Of a stretch of DNA of 44,911 nucleotides, positions 32,841 to 42,288 are shown one piece after another (the stretch's first letter is position 1; each line of letters opens with the position of its first letter). The notes under the pieces were generated by a model that was not told the origin of the DNA, did no database searches, and saw only the letters and a program-made list of their open reading frames with translations. A program made the translations under genes and the position numbers. This DNA comes from Endomicrobium sp. (GTDB taxonomy: Bacteria; Elusimicrobiota; Endomicrobiia; Endomicrobiales; Endomicrobiaceae): NCBI GenBank assembly GCA_031290625.1, contig JAITND010000007.1, positions 1-44,911 of the forward strand, in the 5' to 3' direction.

Positions 32841-33679
32841 TAATAAGAAAAAGTATTTTTGTTTTAATAATTTTGTTGATATGTGTTTTTTTTATATACG
32901 CTAAAGAATATTCGCGCATAGTTTCGCTTGCGCCTTCTGTTACAAGAAGCCTTTACGAATTAGGAGCGGAATCCTGTGTTAAAGGCATAAGCGTTTTTTG
33001 TCCTAAAGAGTCTATAAAGAAAGAGATTATAGGGACGCTTTTAGAGACTAATATAGAGAAAATAGCTTACATAAAACCAGACTTGATTATAGCTTCTAAA
33101 GACGGAAACATTAGAGCCGCTGTTGATAAATTGCAGAGGTTGGGCTTTGAAGCGTACGTAATGGAAAAGTCTGGAAGTTTTAAAGAAATATGCTCCAACT
33201 ATTATGATTTAGCTGAAAAGATTAACAAAGTAAAGGAAGCCGCCAGTATAATAAGCAAGGCTAAGGTTTACGTTGATGAGCTGCGCGTTAAGTTAAGCAA
33301 AGGCGGATCTTTAAGAGTATTTTGGGAAATAGGCAATAATCCTTTGTATACGGCAGGCGGCGAAAGTTTTGCCAATGACTATAATTTTTACAGCAATACG
33401 GTAAATGCGTACGGCGACATAAATAAAAATTATTTTCAAGTTGTTAGAGAAGATGTTATGAATCGCAACCCGGATATTATAGTATTGGTTAATTTAGGAG
33501 ACGTCGCTAAAGAAGAATTATCTTTTTGGCGTAAATACAAAATGTTAAATGCCGTTAAAAATAATAGGATTTTTATAATTGACTCAGAGGATATGTTTAC
33601 TCCTACGCCTTTAACGTTTGCTGAAAACTTATCGTTGTTAGTGAAAATTGCGTATGGAGATGTTTTTGATGGTAAATAG
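32837..33679 (+). CDS. BtuF-type periplasmic substrate-binding protein (cobalamin/Fe-siderophore ABC family)
   Basis: SRIVSLAPSVTRSLYELGAESCVKGISVFC...KPDLIIASKDGN; N-terminal signal. Confidence 0.85.
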   Translation: MIIRKSIFVLIILLICVFFIYAKEYSRIVSLAPSVTRSLYELGAESCVKGISVFCPKESIKKEIIGTLLETNIEKIAYIKPDLIIASKDGNIRAAVDKLQRLGFEAYVMEKSGSFKEICSNYYDLAEKINKVKEAASIISKAKVYVDELRVKLSKGGSLRVFWEIGNNPLYTAGGESFANDYNFYSNTVNAYGDINKNYFQVVREDVMNRNPDIIVLVNLGDVAKEELSFWRKYKMLNAVKNNRIFIIDSEDMFTPTPLTFAENLSLLVKIAYGDVFDGK

Positions 33680-34667
33680 AAGAGCGTTGTTTATTTATGC
33701 CGCAATGCTGACGCTATTGTTTTTGGCGTTCTTGTTTTCTCTAACATACAGTTTGAATGGAATATCTTTTGTTGACGCGTTAAATGCGCTTTTTAACGTT
33801 GGAGATGAAAACATAATAACAATAATTAAACTTATACGTTTCAAAAGAATAATAATGGTTTGCGTTACGGGAGCGGTTCTTGGCGGAAGCGGTTGCGTTT
33901 TTCAGGCAATACTTAAGAATCCTTTGGCGGATCCTTTTACTCTAGGTATTTCAGGAGGGGCGATTTTAGGAGCTTCCATAGCTTTTATTTCAGGGTTAGC
34001 GGCGACTGTAAGTTTTTTTACGCCTTTGTTTGCTTTTGCTGGAGCTGTGCTTTCGGTTTTTACAGTATATGTATTTGGTTTTAAAGGGAAATTTAATTCA
34101 AATATCATGATTTTATCTGGTGTTGTTGTAAGCTATGCGTTTTCTTCTCTTGTAATGCTTATGTTTTCCTTGTCTCAATCTACAGGCGTTCAACAATCAT
34201 TTATGTGGCTTATGGGTAATTTTTCAACATTTGACGAAAGACTCGCGCCATTTGTGATAATTGTTGCAGCGGTTGGGCTGACTATATTATTTTTATCGGG
34301 CAATATTATTGACGGCATATCTTTGGGGCGTGAAAAAGCCGAGACTTTAGGAAACAATGTTGAAAAGAACATAAAAATTGTATTTTTTATAACGTCTTTA
34401 ATTATTGCTGCTGTTGTGTCAGTTTGCGGCGTAATAGGCTTTGTGGGATTAATGATTCCTCATATTATGAGGATATTTGTCGGGTCAAAAGCGATGCTTT
34501 TAATACCTGCATCGGTTATAGGCGGAGCGCTCTTTTTGCTGCTTTGCGATACCTTAAGTAAAATTATATTTGCGCCTGTTGTAATACCTGCGGGAATTAT
34601 TACAAGCGTTCTTGGCGGAGCTTTTTTTATTTTTTTATTAGTAAAAGCTAAAAAGAGCGGCGTATGA
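33669..34667 (+). CDS. BtuC/FecCD-type ABC permease
   Basis: GAVLGGSGCVFQAILKNPLADPFTLGISGGAILGA...GVIGFVGLMIPHIMR: FecCD family motifs; start ATG 33669. Confidence 0.92.
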   Translation: MVNRRALFIYAAMLTLLFLAFLFSLTYSLNGISFVDALNALFNVGDENIITIIKLIRFKRIIMVCVTGAVLGGSGCVFQAILKNPLADPFTLGISGGAILGASIAFISGLAATVSFFTPLFAFAGAVLSVFTVYVFGFKGKFNSNIMILSGVVVSYAFSSLVMLMFSLSQSTGVQQSFMWLMGNFSTFDERLAPFVIIVAAVGLTILFLSGNIIDGISLGREKAETLGNNVEKNIKIVFFITSLIIAAVVSVCGVIGFVGLMIPHIMRIFVGSKAMLLIPASVIGGALFLLLCDTLSKIIFAPVVIPAGIITSVLGGAFFIFLLVKAKKSGV

Positions 34668-35437
34668 TACAAATTAAAAATATTTATGCAGGCTATTTTG
34701 GGCGCGAAGTTTTAAAAAATGTCTCTTTTGATGTGGAACGAAAAGATTTTTTTGGGATAATAGGCAAAAATGGAGCGGGGAAAAGCACTTTATTGAAAAT
34801 TTTTAGCAATCTATTGAAATCTTATAAAGGGAACGCGCTTATAGACAATAAAAATTTGGAATCTTTTAAGTCAAAAGAACTTGCAAAAAGATTATCATTT
34901 TTGCCTCAATATTCGGACATGAGTATGCCGTTTAGCGTGGTTGAGTTTATTATGTTTGCTAGATTTCCTTACATGAATATGTTCAAATTCCCGTCAAAAA
35001 GCGATTATAAAGCTATAGAGAGAGTTATGGGGTTTTTGAACATAACTAATTTGTCAGAGAGGAAAATAACGGAATTATCAGGAGGGGAAAAACAAAAAGT
35101 TTTAATAGCTCAAGTTTTGGCTCAGGAAACAGATATAATAATTTTTGACGAGCCTACCGCGCGCTTAGACATAGGCAGCCAGAACAATATTTTAAAACTG
35201 CTTAGGGATTTAAACGAAAAACATAATAAAACTATAATACTTACAATTCACGATTTAAATGCTGCGGGAGAATTTTGTAATAAACTATTGCTTTTGGAAA
35301 ATGGTTCCATATGCCGATGCGGAACCCCTGAAGAAGTCTTAAACTGCAAAGACATAGAAAGAGTATATAAAACCGTCGTTGTAGTAAAAACAAATCCAAT
35401 TTCCAACAGACCTTATGTTATTCCGGTAAGCGGATAG
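34664..35437 (+). CDS. BtuD/FecE-type ABC ATPase
   Basis: GIIGKNGAGKSTLLKIFSNLL, ELSGGEKQKVLIAQVLAQETDIIIFDEPTARLDIGSQ. Confidence 0.93.
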   Translation: MIQIKNIYAGYFGREVLKNVSFDVERKDFFGIIGKNGAGKSTLLKIFSNLLKSYKGNALIDNKNLESFKSKELAKRLSFLPQYSDMSMPFSVVEFIMFARFPYMNMFKFPSKSDYKAIERVMGFLNITNLSERKITELSGGEKQKVLIAQVLAQETDIIIFDEPTARLDIGSQNNILKLLRDLNEKHNKTIILTIHDLNAAGEFCNKLLLLENGSICRCGTPEEVLNCKDIERVYKTVVVVKTNPISNRPYVIPVSG

Positions 35438-35574
35438 AGCAAAATTTATAAAAAAGCATCCTTATAGAAGTTAGTGAAATTACAATTGCATAAGTTATTA
35501 ATATTTTGTATCATTATTATGCGATTGCGTTAAAAGACGATATGTTCTGCAAATAAATATACAAGGATAATCTC

Positions 35575-36378
35575 GTGAACTTCTCTATAAGGCAATCTTT
35601 GCAATCGTCTTTCCATGTTTTTTGCCAAAACATTTTTAAAGTTGTTCTTTTGTCGGCGGTGTCTTTTTTATTCCTTACTTTAATTCAAGTTGCGTCGTCG
35701 TTTATAACAGTAACGGGCTTTAAAGCTTTTTCCGTCGCTCAATTCTCGTCAGTTCCTCCTGTATCAAAAGGCGTTCTTTTTCTTTTCATTTTGTTTAGAG
35801 ACGCGTTGTTTGCGCTACAGGCGTTGGTATTGTTATTTTTAACAAATGCTTTTTTGCCTGCGTTTAAAGGGCGAAAAGTTGAATTAAAAAACTATTTCCC
35901 GGGTTTTAAAAAATCATGTTTATTTGTTATAGGCGTAGCTTTGCTTCTTGTCATACCTACGATATTTTCCGTCTGGGCTACATTTATCCCCGAAGCTCTT
36001 CAGTTAACTCTTTCATCTATAACTGCAGTTCTTTCCATTATGTTGTTTAGATATTTCTTTTTCTATATTGAGTTGTTGGCTGGATGTTCTCTTTTTACGT
36101 CGCTTAAAAGCAGCGCGATGGCTACAAAAGGCAATTTTTTCGGAGTAGCGGGTGTGATTGTTGCGACGATACTTATAAATTTGTTCGTTCTGTTCTCGGT
36201 AAATTTCTTTGGAATTATAATGAGCGTATTCATATTGTTTACTTTGCCTATGACGGCGTTTATTTTTGCAAATGTTTACAGCCAGTTAACGCAAAGTTCG
36301 GTTGAAGATATTGCTCAGAGAAAATCCTTGCGTATTGAAAATGAAGTTATGGAAAGCAAGGAAAAGGAACTGATATAA
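35575..36378 (+). CDS. Multi-TM integral membrane protein of unknown function
   Basis: 267 aa ORF from GTG 35575, about six hydrophobic segments. Confidence 0.65.
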   Translation: MNFSIRQSLQSSFHVFCQNIFKVVLLSAVSFLFLTLIQVASSFITVTGFKAFSVAQFSSVPPVSKGVLFLFILFRDALFALQALVLLFLTNAFLPAFKGRKVELKNYFPGFKKSCLFVIGVALLLVIPTIFSVWATFIPEALQLTLSSITAVLSIMLFRYFFFYIELLAGCSLFTSLKSSAMATKGNFFGVAGVIVATILINLFVLFSVNFFGIIMSVFILFTLPMTAFIFANVYSQLTQSSVEDIAQRKSLRIENEVMESKEKELI

Positions 36379-36389
36379 CGGAGGGCAAT

Positions 36390-36758
36390 ATGGATGAGGA
36401 TAAGCTTATTGCCGTAGTTGGCGTTTCTGAAAATCCAGATAAATTTGGCTATAAAATTTTCAACGATTTGCTTAGCGCGGGCTTCAAAGCCGTAGCGGTT
36501 GGCGTCAGAGGCGGAAGCGTAGCTGGACAAACTGTATATAAATCTTTAAAAGATTTGTCGTCAAAGCCCGATATAGTTTTAACTGTGGTACCCCCTGTAG
36601 GCACGGACAAAACAGTTGATGACGCTATAGAGCTTGGAATAAAAGAAGTTTGGATGCAGCCAGGATCCGTGTCTGAGACGGCATTAAAAAAAGCGAAAGC
36701 TGCAGGGGTTAAGGTTACTGACCGCAGGTGTTTTATGGCAGCTCACGGAGTTTGGTGA
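36390..36758 (+). CDS. CoA-binding domain protein (YccU-like)
   Basis: IAVVGVSENPDKFGYKIFNDLLSAGFKAVAVGVRGGSVAGQTVYKSLKDLSSKPDIVLTVVPP...VWMQPGSVSETALKKAKAAGVKVTDRRCFM. Confidence 0.88.
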   Translation: MDEDKLIAVVGVSENPDKFGYKIFNDLLSAGFKAVAVGVRGGSVAGQTVYKSLKDLSSKPDIVLTVVPPVGTDKTVDDAIELGIKEVWMQPGSVSETALKKAKAAGVKVTDRRCFMAAHGVW

Positions 36759-36990
36759 TTTAAATTATTATGGGAAAATATATATTATATAAAGAGAAAT
36801 CTTTACGTAATAGGCGGTGTGGAAACAAATAATTTTGAGGTCCAAAAATAGGATGTTTTTGGCGGAAAGCGGTGGAAGTTTTGCCTAAAGAAACGGTAAA
36901 ATTATGCAATATATCGCGATTACGAAAGAGATTTTAAAGGAAACTATGCTATAGGCATTGCTGTGGATGCGGATAAAGGATTATATCATC

Positions 36991-38259
36991 ATGAAAAAGA
37001 CTCTTTGTTTTCCAAACATGAAAAAACTAGTTAGTTTGTTGTTAGTGGGAATGTTATTGTTTTCGTCAGTTAAACCGGCTGGCGCTTTGACTTGGGACGA
37101 GCTGAATAGGCGCACCAATAACGTTCCTAATGAGTTCCTAGTTAAGTTCATAATAGGGACTTTAATATCGGGTTTGCTTCATAAATATTGGTTCGCATTA
37201 ACCTCACTTTCTAAGACTATAAAAAGGAGAAGGTCGCCAATATCTAGCGAAGATATTCTTAAACATTTTGATGAAAGGGTTACTGGGCAAGCAAAAACAA
37301 AAAGAACTTTGGCTATAGCCGGGTATAATCATTATAAAAGAGTCTTAGATGGAGTTAAATTTCAGAGAGCTAATCTTTTAATTCTTGGACCTACTGGCTG
37401 TGGGAAAACTTTTTTAGCTCAGACTATGGCAAATCTTTTAAACTTACCTTTTGTGATTGCAGATTCTAAGGATATTGATTCAGCGAATAATAATAGGAAT
37501 CCGATTGATACTATTTTTTCTAGACTTTTAGACGCATCCCATTATGACGTTAAACTTGCTGAGAAAGGTATTGTTTTTTTGGATGAGATAGATAAAATAA
37601 AAGATACCAGATTAACGTCTTCTGTGGAAGCGCAGAAGCGGCTTTTAAAAATTTTAGAAGGAACTAAATTTACGACCGAGCATGTCTATTACGACGTAAT
37701 CAACGGTCGTAATCAACGCGAAAGTTTAACAATAGACACGTCAAATATTCTCTTCGTATGCAGTGGAGCTTTTGTTGGTCTTGAGGATATAATAAAGCAA
37801 AGAACAGATAATGTTAATGCGACTCTTTCCGAAGTTAACGATAAGGATCTTATAGAGTTCGGATTTATTCCTGAATTCGTTGGAAGGATTCCTATTGTTT
37901 CAGTTATGGATCCTCTTAACACTTCCGATCTCCTTAGTATATTAAGTGAATCTAAAAACTGTTTGGTAAAACAGTACAAAGCGAGATGCGCTTCTGAGAA
38001 TGTAGAATTGGAATTTGAGAAAGAAGCTTTGGAGAAGATAGCTGAAAAAGCTGTCAAAAAACAGTTAGGAGCAAGAGGTTTAGTATCCGTACTGGAAGAT
38101 CTTATGGAAGATGTATTTTATAAAATCACAACCAATCGCTTAGTAAGAAAATGTATTATTACAGCTGAAAGCGTTGAGAAAGGAGAAAGTCCGATGTTTG
38201 AGTATGCCTCTCCCCCTCCGCCAAGTAAAAGCTTTTGGCAAAGACTATTTAGAACCTGA
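36991..38259 (+). CDS. Membrane-anchored ClpX-derived AAA+ ATPase lacking ZBD, GYVG, RKH and IGF loops
   Basis: ClpX-like backbone: DERVTGQAKTKRTLAIAGYNHYKR, LLILGPTGCGKTFLAQTMANLLNLPFVIAD, AEKGIVFLDEIDKI, IDTSNILFVCSGAFVGLEDII, DLIEFGFIPEFVGRIPIV, LVKQYKARCASENVELEFEKEALEKIAEKA, GARGL; N-terminus MKKLVSLLLVGMLLFSSVKPAGA and FLVKFIIGTLISGLLHKYWFAL are hydrophobic. AAGGA upstream of ATG 36991. Confidence 0.9.
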   Translation: MKKTLCFPNMKKLVSLLLVGMLLFSSVKPAGALTWDELNRRTNNVPNEFLVKFIIGTLISGLLHKYWFALTSLSKTIKRRRSPISSEDILKHFDERVTGQAKTKRTLAIAGYNHYKRVLDGVKFQRANLLILGPTGCGKTFLAQTMANLLNLPFVIADSKDIDSANNNRNPIDTIFSRLLDASHYDVKLAEKGIVFLDEIDKIKDTRLTSSVEAQKRLLKILEGTKFTTEHVYYDVINGRNQRESLTIDTSNILFVCSGAFVGLEDIIKQRTDNVNATLSEVNDKDLIEFGFIPEFVGRIPIVSVMDPLNTSDLLSILSESKNCLVKQYKARCASENVELEFEKEALEKIAEKAVKKQLGARGLVSVLEDLMEDVFYKITTNRLVRKCIITAESVEKGESPMFEYASPPPPSKSFWQRLFRT

Positions 38260-38632
38260 GTTTATCGTATATAGGGAAAAAAGGTATTTAAGAGTGAACA
38301 AACTCAAAAAGTGGAATCAAAGAATAAACTCAGGAGGGTATCTAGTACCTGAGATAAAGGAATCTAACCTAGAGGTATAACAGAGATGAGAATATAATTT
38401 TTGTCAAAAAGACATATCAGAAAAAAGAAATAAAAGTTAACAAACAACTTTAAGATTGGATAGTATGCGGTTTTTGACGTAGACGTTGCAGTTGAAAATT
38501 CTATAGCTGAATGCTGAAAAAAGATTTGGTCTATGTCTCTTGAGAGAGCGTACGCTTTTGATTTTGAACAGTATAAACTCGGTGGAACAATTCAAATTTA
38601 TATCGCTCTAAAGACGACAAAGGCGGGAAGCG

Positions 38633-39304
38633 ATGACGTTAAGTTTTAAAGCGGTGTTTTTTGACATGGACGGGATTATTGTAGATTCTATGCCGTACCA
38701 CTTTGTTTCTTGGTTTGAAGCTGCAAGAAAATATGGCGTACATCTTAACCCCATGATTATTTTTAGCATGGAAGGATCCAAATATGCAGATGTTTTAGCT
38801 CTTGCGTTTGCCAGATCAAACAAGCCTTTAACGCCTGAAATAATAAATCAAATTCCTCAAGAAAGAGAAGAACTGTTTAAAGGATATTTCAGAAGATATA
38901 TTTTTGAAGGTATACCCGAATTTATAAAATCATTAAAAAATCAAGGTGTTTTAGTTGGGCTTGTTACTGGTTCATATTATAGAGAAGTTGAAAGAATATT
39001 ACTAAAAGAATTGTTTGATTTGTTTGATACTGTTGTCGCTGGGGATTGCGTAAACAAAGGCAAGCCTGACCCGGAGCCTTATCTTACTGCGGCGCGTAAT
39101 CTAAAAGTTGTTCCTAAAGATTGTCTAGTTGTGGAAAATGCGCCTTATGGCGTTAAAGCTGCAAAAACAGCTGGAATGACATGCTTTGCTGTGGCTACAA
39201 GCTTACCAAAAGAATATCTTTCGCAGGCAGATAGCGTTTTTGGGACTCACGAAGAATTGTATAAATATTTTGAATGCCGCCAGCGTAAGTCTGACTGTAG
39301 TTAG
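38633..39304 (+). CDS. HAD-superfamily phosphatase (beta-phosphoglucomutase-like)
   Basis: FKAVFFDMDGIIVDSMPYHFVSW, VGLVTGSYYREVERIL, CVNKGKPDPEPYLTAARNL, CLVVENAPYGVKAAKTAGM. Confidence 0.93.
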   Translation: MTLSFKAVFFDMDGIIVDSMPYHFVSWFEAARKYGVHLNPMIIFSMEGSKYADVLALAFARSNKPLTPEIINQIPQEREELFKGYFRRYIFEGIPEFIKSLKNQGVLVGLVTGSYYREVERILLKELFDLFDTVVAGDCVNKGKPDPEPYLTAARNLKVVPKDCLVVENAPYGVKAAKTAGMTCFAVATSLPKEYLSQADSVFGTHEELYKYFECRQRKSDCS

Positions 39305-39441
39305 TTGAAGGTACGTCGCTACTTTCCTGTATTGAGAACGCTTGTTAAGACGAAGAAAATTAAAAGACTTATCCTTTTTTTTCTGCTCTATGAATAATTT
39401 ACTCTGATAATTTTTATTGAAGATAAAGATAAGGCTGGCGA

Positions 39442-39458
39442 CCGGGGATGGACCCCGG
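39442..39458 (+). other. GC-rich hairpin CCGGGG-atgga-CCCCGG
   Basis: Perfect 6-bp stem with 5-nt loop in an AT-rich spacer. Confidence 0.6.
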
Positions 39459-39489
39459 AATTTCGGAAAGTTGGGGCAGTCTGAGTTTG

Positions 39490-39510
39490 CGCCGATTCGA
39501 AATGTCGGCG
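39490..39510 (+). other. GC-rich hairpin CGCCGA-ttcgaaatg-TCGGCG
   Basis: Perfect 6-bp stem with 9-nt loop, 32 nt after the previous hairpin. Confidence 0.6.
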
Positions 39511-39544
39511 GTGTACGGGATATATATATAGGGGGGTGGTATAC

Positions 39545-39610
39545 ATGTCAGTATTGTTATGCTTTGTAATTGGTTTTGCCGCACTGGATTTGTACATTGA
39601 TTCTTTATAG
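39545..39610 (+). CDS. Possible 21-aa hydrophobic peptide
   Basis: ATG preceded by GGGGGGTGG: MSVLLCFVIGFAALDLYIDSL*; too short for confidence. Confidence 0.25.
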   Translation: MSVLLCFVIGFAALDLYIDSL

Positions 39611-39863
39611 GGGTGAGGGAATGTTAGATTTTTGCCTCATCGTTTTTTTATAGTGTGTAAGGTATGCGCAAAAGGGGGATGGAAGTTTGTTAGAACTTTT
39701 TGGCGTCATTTCTCTTAATAGTGTTTAATTTTTTATATGTTTAATATGTAATGTGGATAGCTTTTTTGAGAAAAATTACCCCCTCCATTTATAAATTTTT
39801 AGATTTCGGAAAGGAAATAACAATGTCCGCCGCGCTAAATGTATATACGAAAAGAGGCGCTAA

Positions 39864-40112
39864 ATGTTTGGAACGATAATAAGCGCGTTTTTACTTTTAA
39901 TGCATTTTTATGGGTTTTTTTATATTAGTCAAATGCGGCGCGATGCAGCGGCGCGTCCATGACCGGTACCGCCGCAAATAGCATTTGGATTGCCCGCGGA
40001 CCCGCCATTGCCTGCCGCGCCGGATGAAGATTGGACTAGACAGAGAGTTTCACGTCCACATATGCCTCAAGCGTGGCGTGGTATAGCTAGGTATCTTGGC
40101 ATCAATATATAA
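39864..40112 (+). other. Short open frame with single in-frame TGA (39960-39962), N-terminal TM then Pro/Trp/Arg-rich tail
   Basis: MFGTIISAFLLLMHFYGFFYISQMRRDAAARP*PVPPQIAFGLPADPPLPAAPDEDWTRQRVSRPHMPQAWRGIARYLGINI*; both halves in the same frame. Confidence 0.35.
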
Positions 40113-40113
40113 A

Positions 40114-40129
40114 TGTTTCACGTGGAACA
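40114..40129. promoter_or_regulatory. parS site
   Basis: TGTTTCACGTGGAACA; reverse complement TGTTCCACGTGAAACA fits TGTTNCACGTGAAACA exactly. Confidence 0.9.
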
Positions 40130-40189
40130 TAGCGCCCTGTTACGAATTTTTAGATTATAAAATAAACATTAAAGAGGATAAGGCGAGTT

Positions 40190-41507
40190 ATGAGAAAAAT
40201 TAGCAGAGGTTTTGTTTATTTTTTCGGAGCTTTAGGCGGACTTCTTTTTGGATATGACACGGGCGTTATATCGGGAGCGATTCTGTTCATCAAAAACGAT
40301 ATGTCGTTAAGCTCTATTGCTCAAGGCGTTGTGGTAAGCGCAATACTGCTTGGAGCGCCATAGTTGGCGCTGCTGTAATAGGGTCGTTTTCGGACAAATA
40401 CGGACATAGAAAAATGGTATTGTTGTTTGCTGTAATCTTTGCAGTAGGCGCAATCTTTTCCACTCTTTCTGGCAATGCCGTAATGTTAACAATTTCAAGA
40501 ATAATACTAGGGACTGCCGTTGGCGGTGCTTCTGCGTTGGTTCCTTTGTATTTGGCAGAAATGTCGCCTGCCAAGTATAGAGGATCTCTTTCCACTTTAA
40601 ATCAACTAATGATTACAATAGGTATTTTGTCTGCATATATGGTGTATAATGCTTGGCTTTGCAGCTATTCCCGCCGCGCTATTGTTTATAGGTGCTTTGT
40701 ATTTGCCGGAAAGCCCCAGATGGCTTATAAGCAAAGGTTTTGAAGATAAAGCTGTTGAGATTTTAAGAGCTGTTAGGATTAAAGCAGCGCCAAAAGAAAT
40801 AGACGAAGAAATATTTGAAATTAAAGAAGCAAATGTTAAAGAAAGCGGTGTGTTTAAAGATTTAATGCAAAAGCGGATGAGACCTGTATTGGTAATAGGT
40901 ATAGGGCTTGCCGTGTTTCATCCAGTTTATAGGGATAAATACTGTTATTTATTATGCCCCTACAATTTTTTCAGATATTGGACTTGGCGATATTTCTGCA
41001 ATTTTAAGCACCGTTGGAATAGGCGTATTAAATGTTTTGATTACTATACTTGCTTTATTTATTATGGACAAAATTGACAGAAAGAAAATGCTTATTATGG
41101 GAAGTTCAGTCATGGCGGCGTCTTTGATTTTGTTGTGCATCGTTCGCAGTTTCCTGTTGCAAGCGGCAATATTTTGGGATATATTACGTTGGCTTTTTTG
41201 TGCGCGTACATATTTTTCTTTGCCCTTACCTGTGGACCCGTTATGTGGATAATGATAGGCGAAGTCTTCCCTTTCAAGGCGAGAGGTTTGTCGCAGGCGT
41301 TAGTAGTGTTGCCAACTGGACGGCAAATCTGGGTCGCTTTAGTATTTCCATTTTTCTTTGAGAAGTTGGGCAATGCATTATTTCTGTTTTTTGCGATTAT
41401 GGCGATATTTGTCAATATTCTTCATCAAATATAAGGTTTTTGAAACAAGAGGAAAGTCCCTTGAGTCTATAGAAATGACGCTATACAATAAGTCAAGAAA
41501 TATGTAG
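40190..41507 (+). pseudogene. Sugar-porter-family MFS transporter, multiply frameshifted
   Basis: Across frames: [150 protein letters not shown]. Confidence 0.93.
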
Positions 41508-42105
41508 CCTGTCTGAAATTTATCCGCAATATTCCATTTTATTCACATCTCAAAAAGATGTCTAATTCCACATTGTAATTCTTATGTCAATCGCAAAAGA
41601 TTTACAATTTTTTCAAAATCCATAACTACTCAAACTTCAAACGCGTCGCGCTGTTGAGAGAAAGCTAAAATCATTGCGCGAATTGACTTGAAGTAAAAAA
41701 AGCCCTTATCATGTTTAGAGGATAGAGGAGACAACGCCTCTTTGAGACAGATTGAAAAAGGCGAAGACTCTTTGCAATTGGAAGAAGTGCGCATAAGGAG
41801 ATATGCTACTATATTCTTGAGATCTCAAGAAGCAGAAGTAGATGAGGTTACTTCGGTTGAGAAAGATTCTCTTTTTGTTGCGCGAACTGGAATTGCTAAT
41901 GAAGCAAAGAGATCTACAGGTTTTATAGTGTTGTTTCAATGGGTTTTTATACATGGACTTAGTAATTTAAAGAATAATTAGTTATAGCCTTTGTATTTGG
42001 TTTTCCAAAGCTCAGGAGCGGTTTGTTGGCTAAGTCAATTTTTCCTATCCGATAAACTCAGGCTTTATACTGGTTGGAATATATAAAATTTTACGGAATT
42101 ATCAC

Positions 42106-42134
42106 TTGACGTACTGACATTTATTTGCTATAAT
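42106..42134 (+). promoter_or_regulatory. Strong sigma70-type promoter
   Basis: TTGACG (42106-42111), 17-nt spacer, TATAAT (42129-42134). Confidence 0.7.
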
Positions 42135-42170
42135 ACAGTCGCAAAAGAAAAGAAATAGAGGAAATAGCAA

Positions 42171-42248
42171 ATGAATTTCTTAGATTTCAACAAACAATTC
42201 CCGACGAAACTTGCCGTCATTAACCGCGTTTTTCCAAAGCCGCTCTAA
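42171..42248 (+). pseudogene. Truncated start of a gene, possibly an IS1595-like transposase N-terminus
   Basis: GAGGAAATAGCAA-ATG: MNFLDFNKQFPTKLAVINRVFPKPL*; N-terminal style resembles IS1595-family transposases; call is weak. Confidence 0.3.
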
Positions 42249-42288
42249 ACCCGCCTACGTCGCAAAATAAATCTATAAATTTATACAT
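42220..42288 (-). pseudogene. N-terminal remnant of a DNA C5-cytosine methyltransferase
   Basis: MYKFIDLFCDVGGFRAALEKRG* matches the KFIDLFCGIGGFRxALExxG SAM-binding motif I start of C5 MTases, then stops. Confidence 0.65.

Noticed and set aside
39440-39515. tRNA or tmRNA candidate because of TTCGAAA within a stem
   Set aside because: The stem/loop spacing does not fit a T-arm (9-nt loop) and no acceptor or anticodon arms could be paired.
40314-41415. Minus-strand ORFs inside the MFS pseudogene
   Set aside because: Antisense shadows of the decayed transporter, no independent support.
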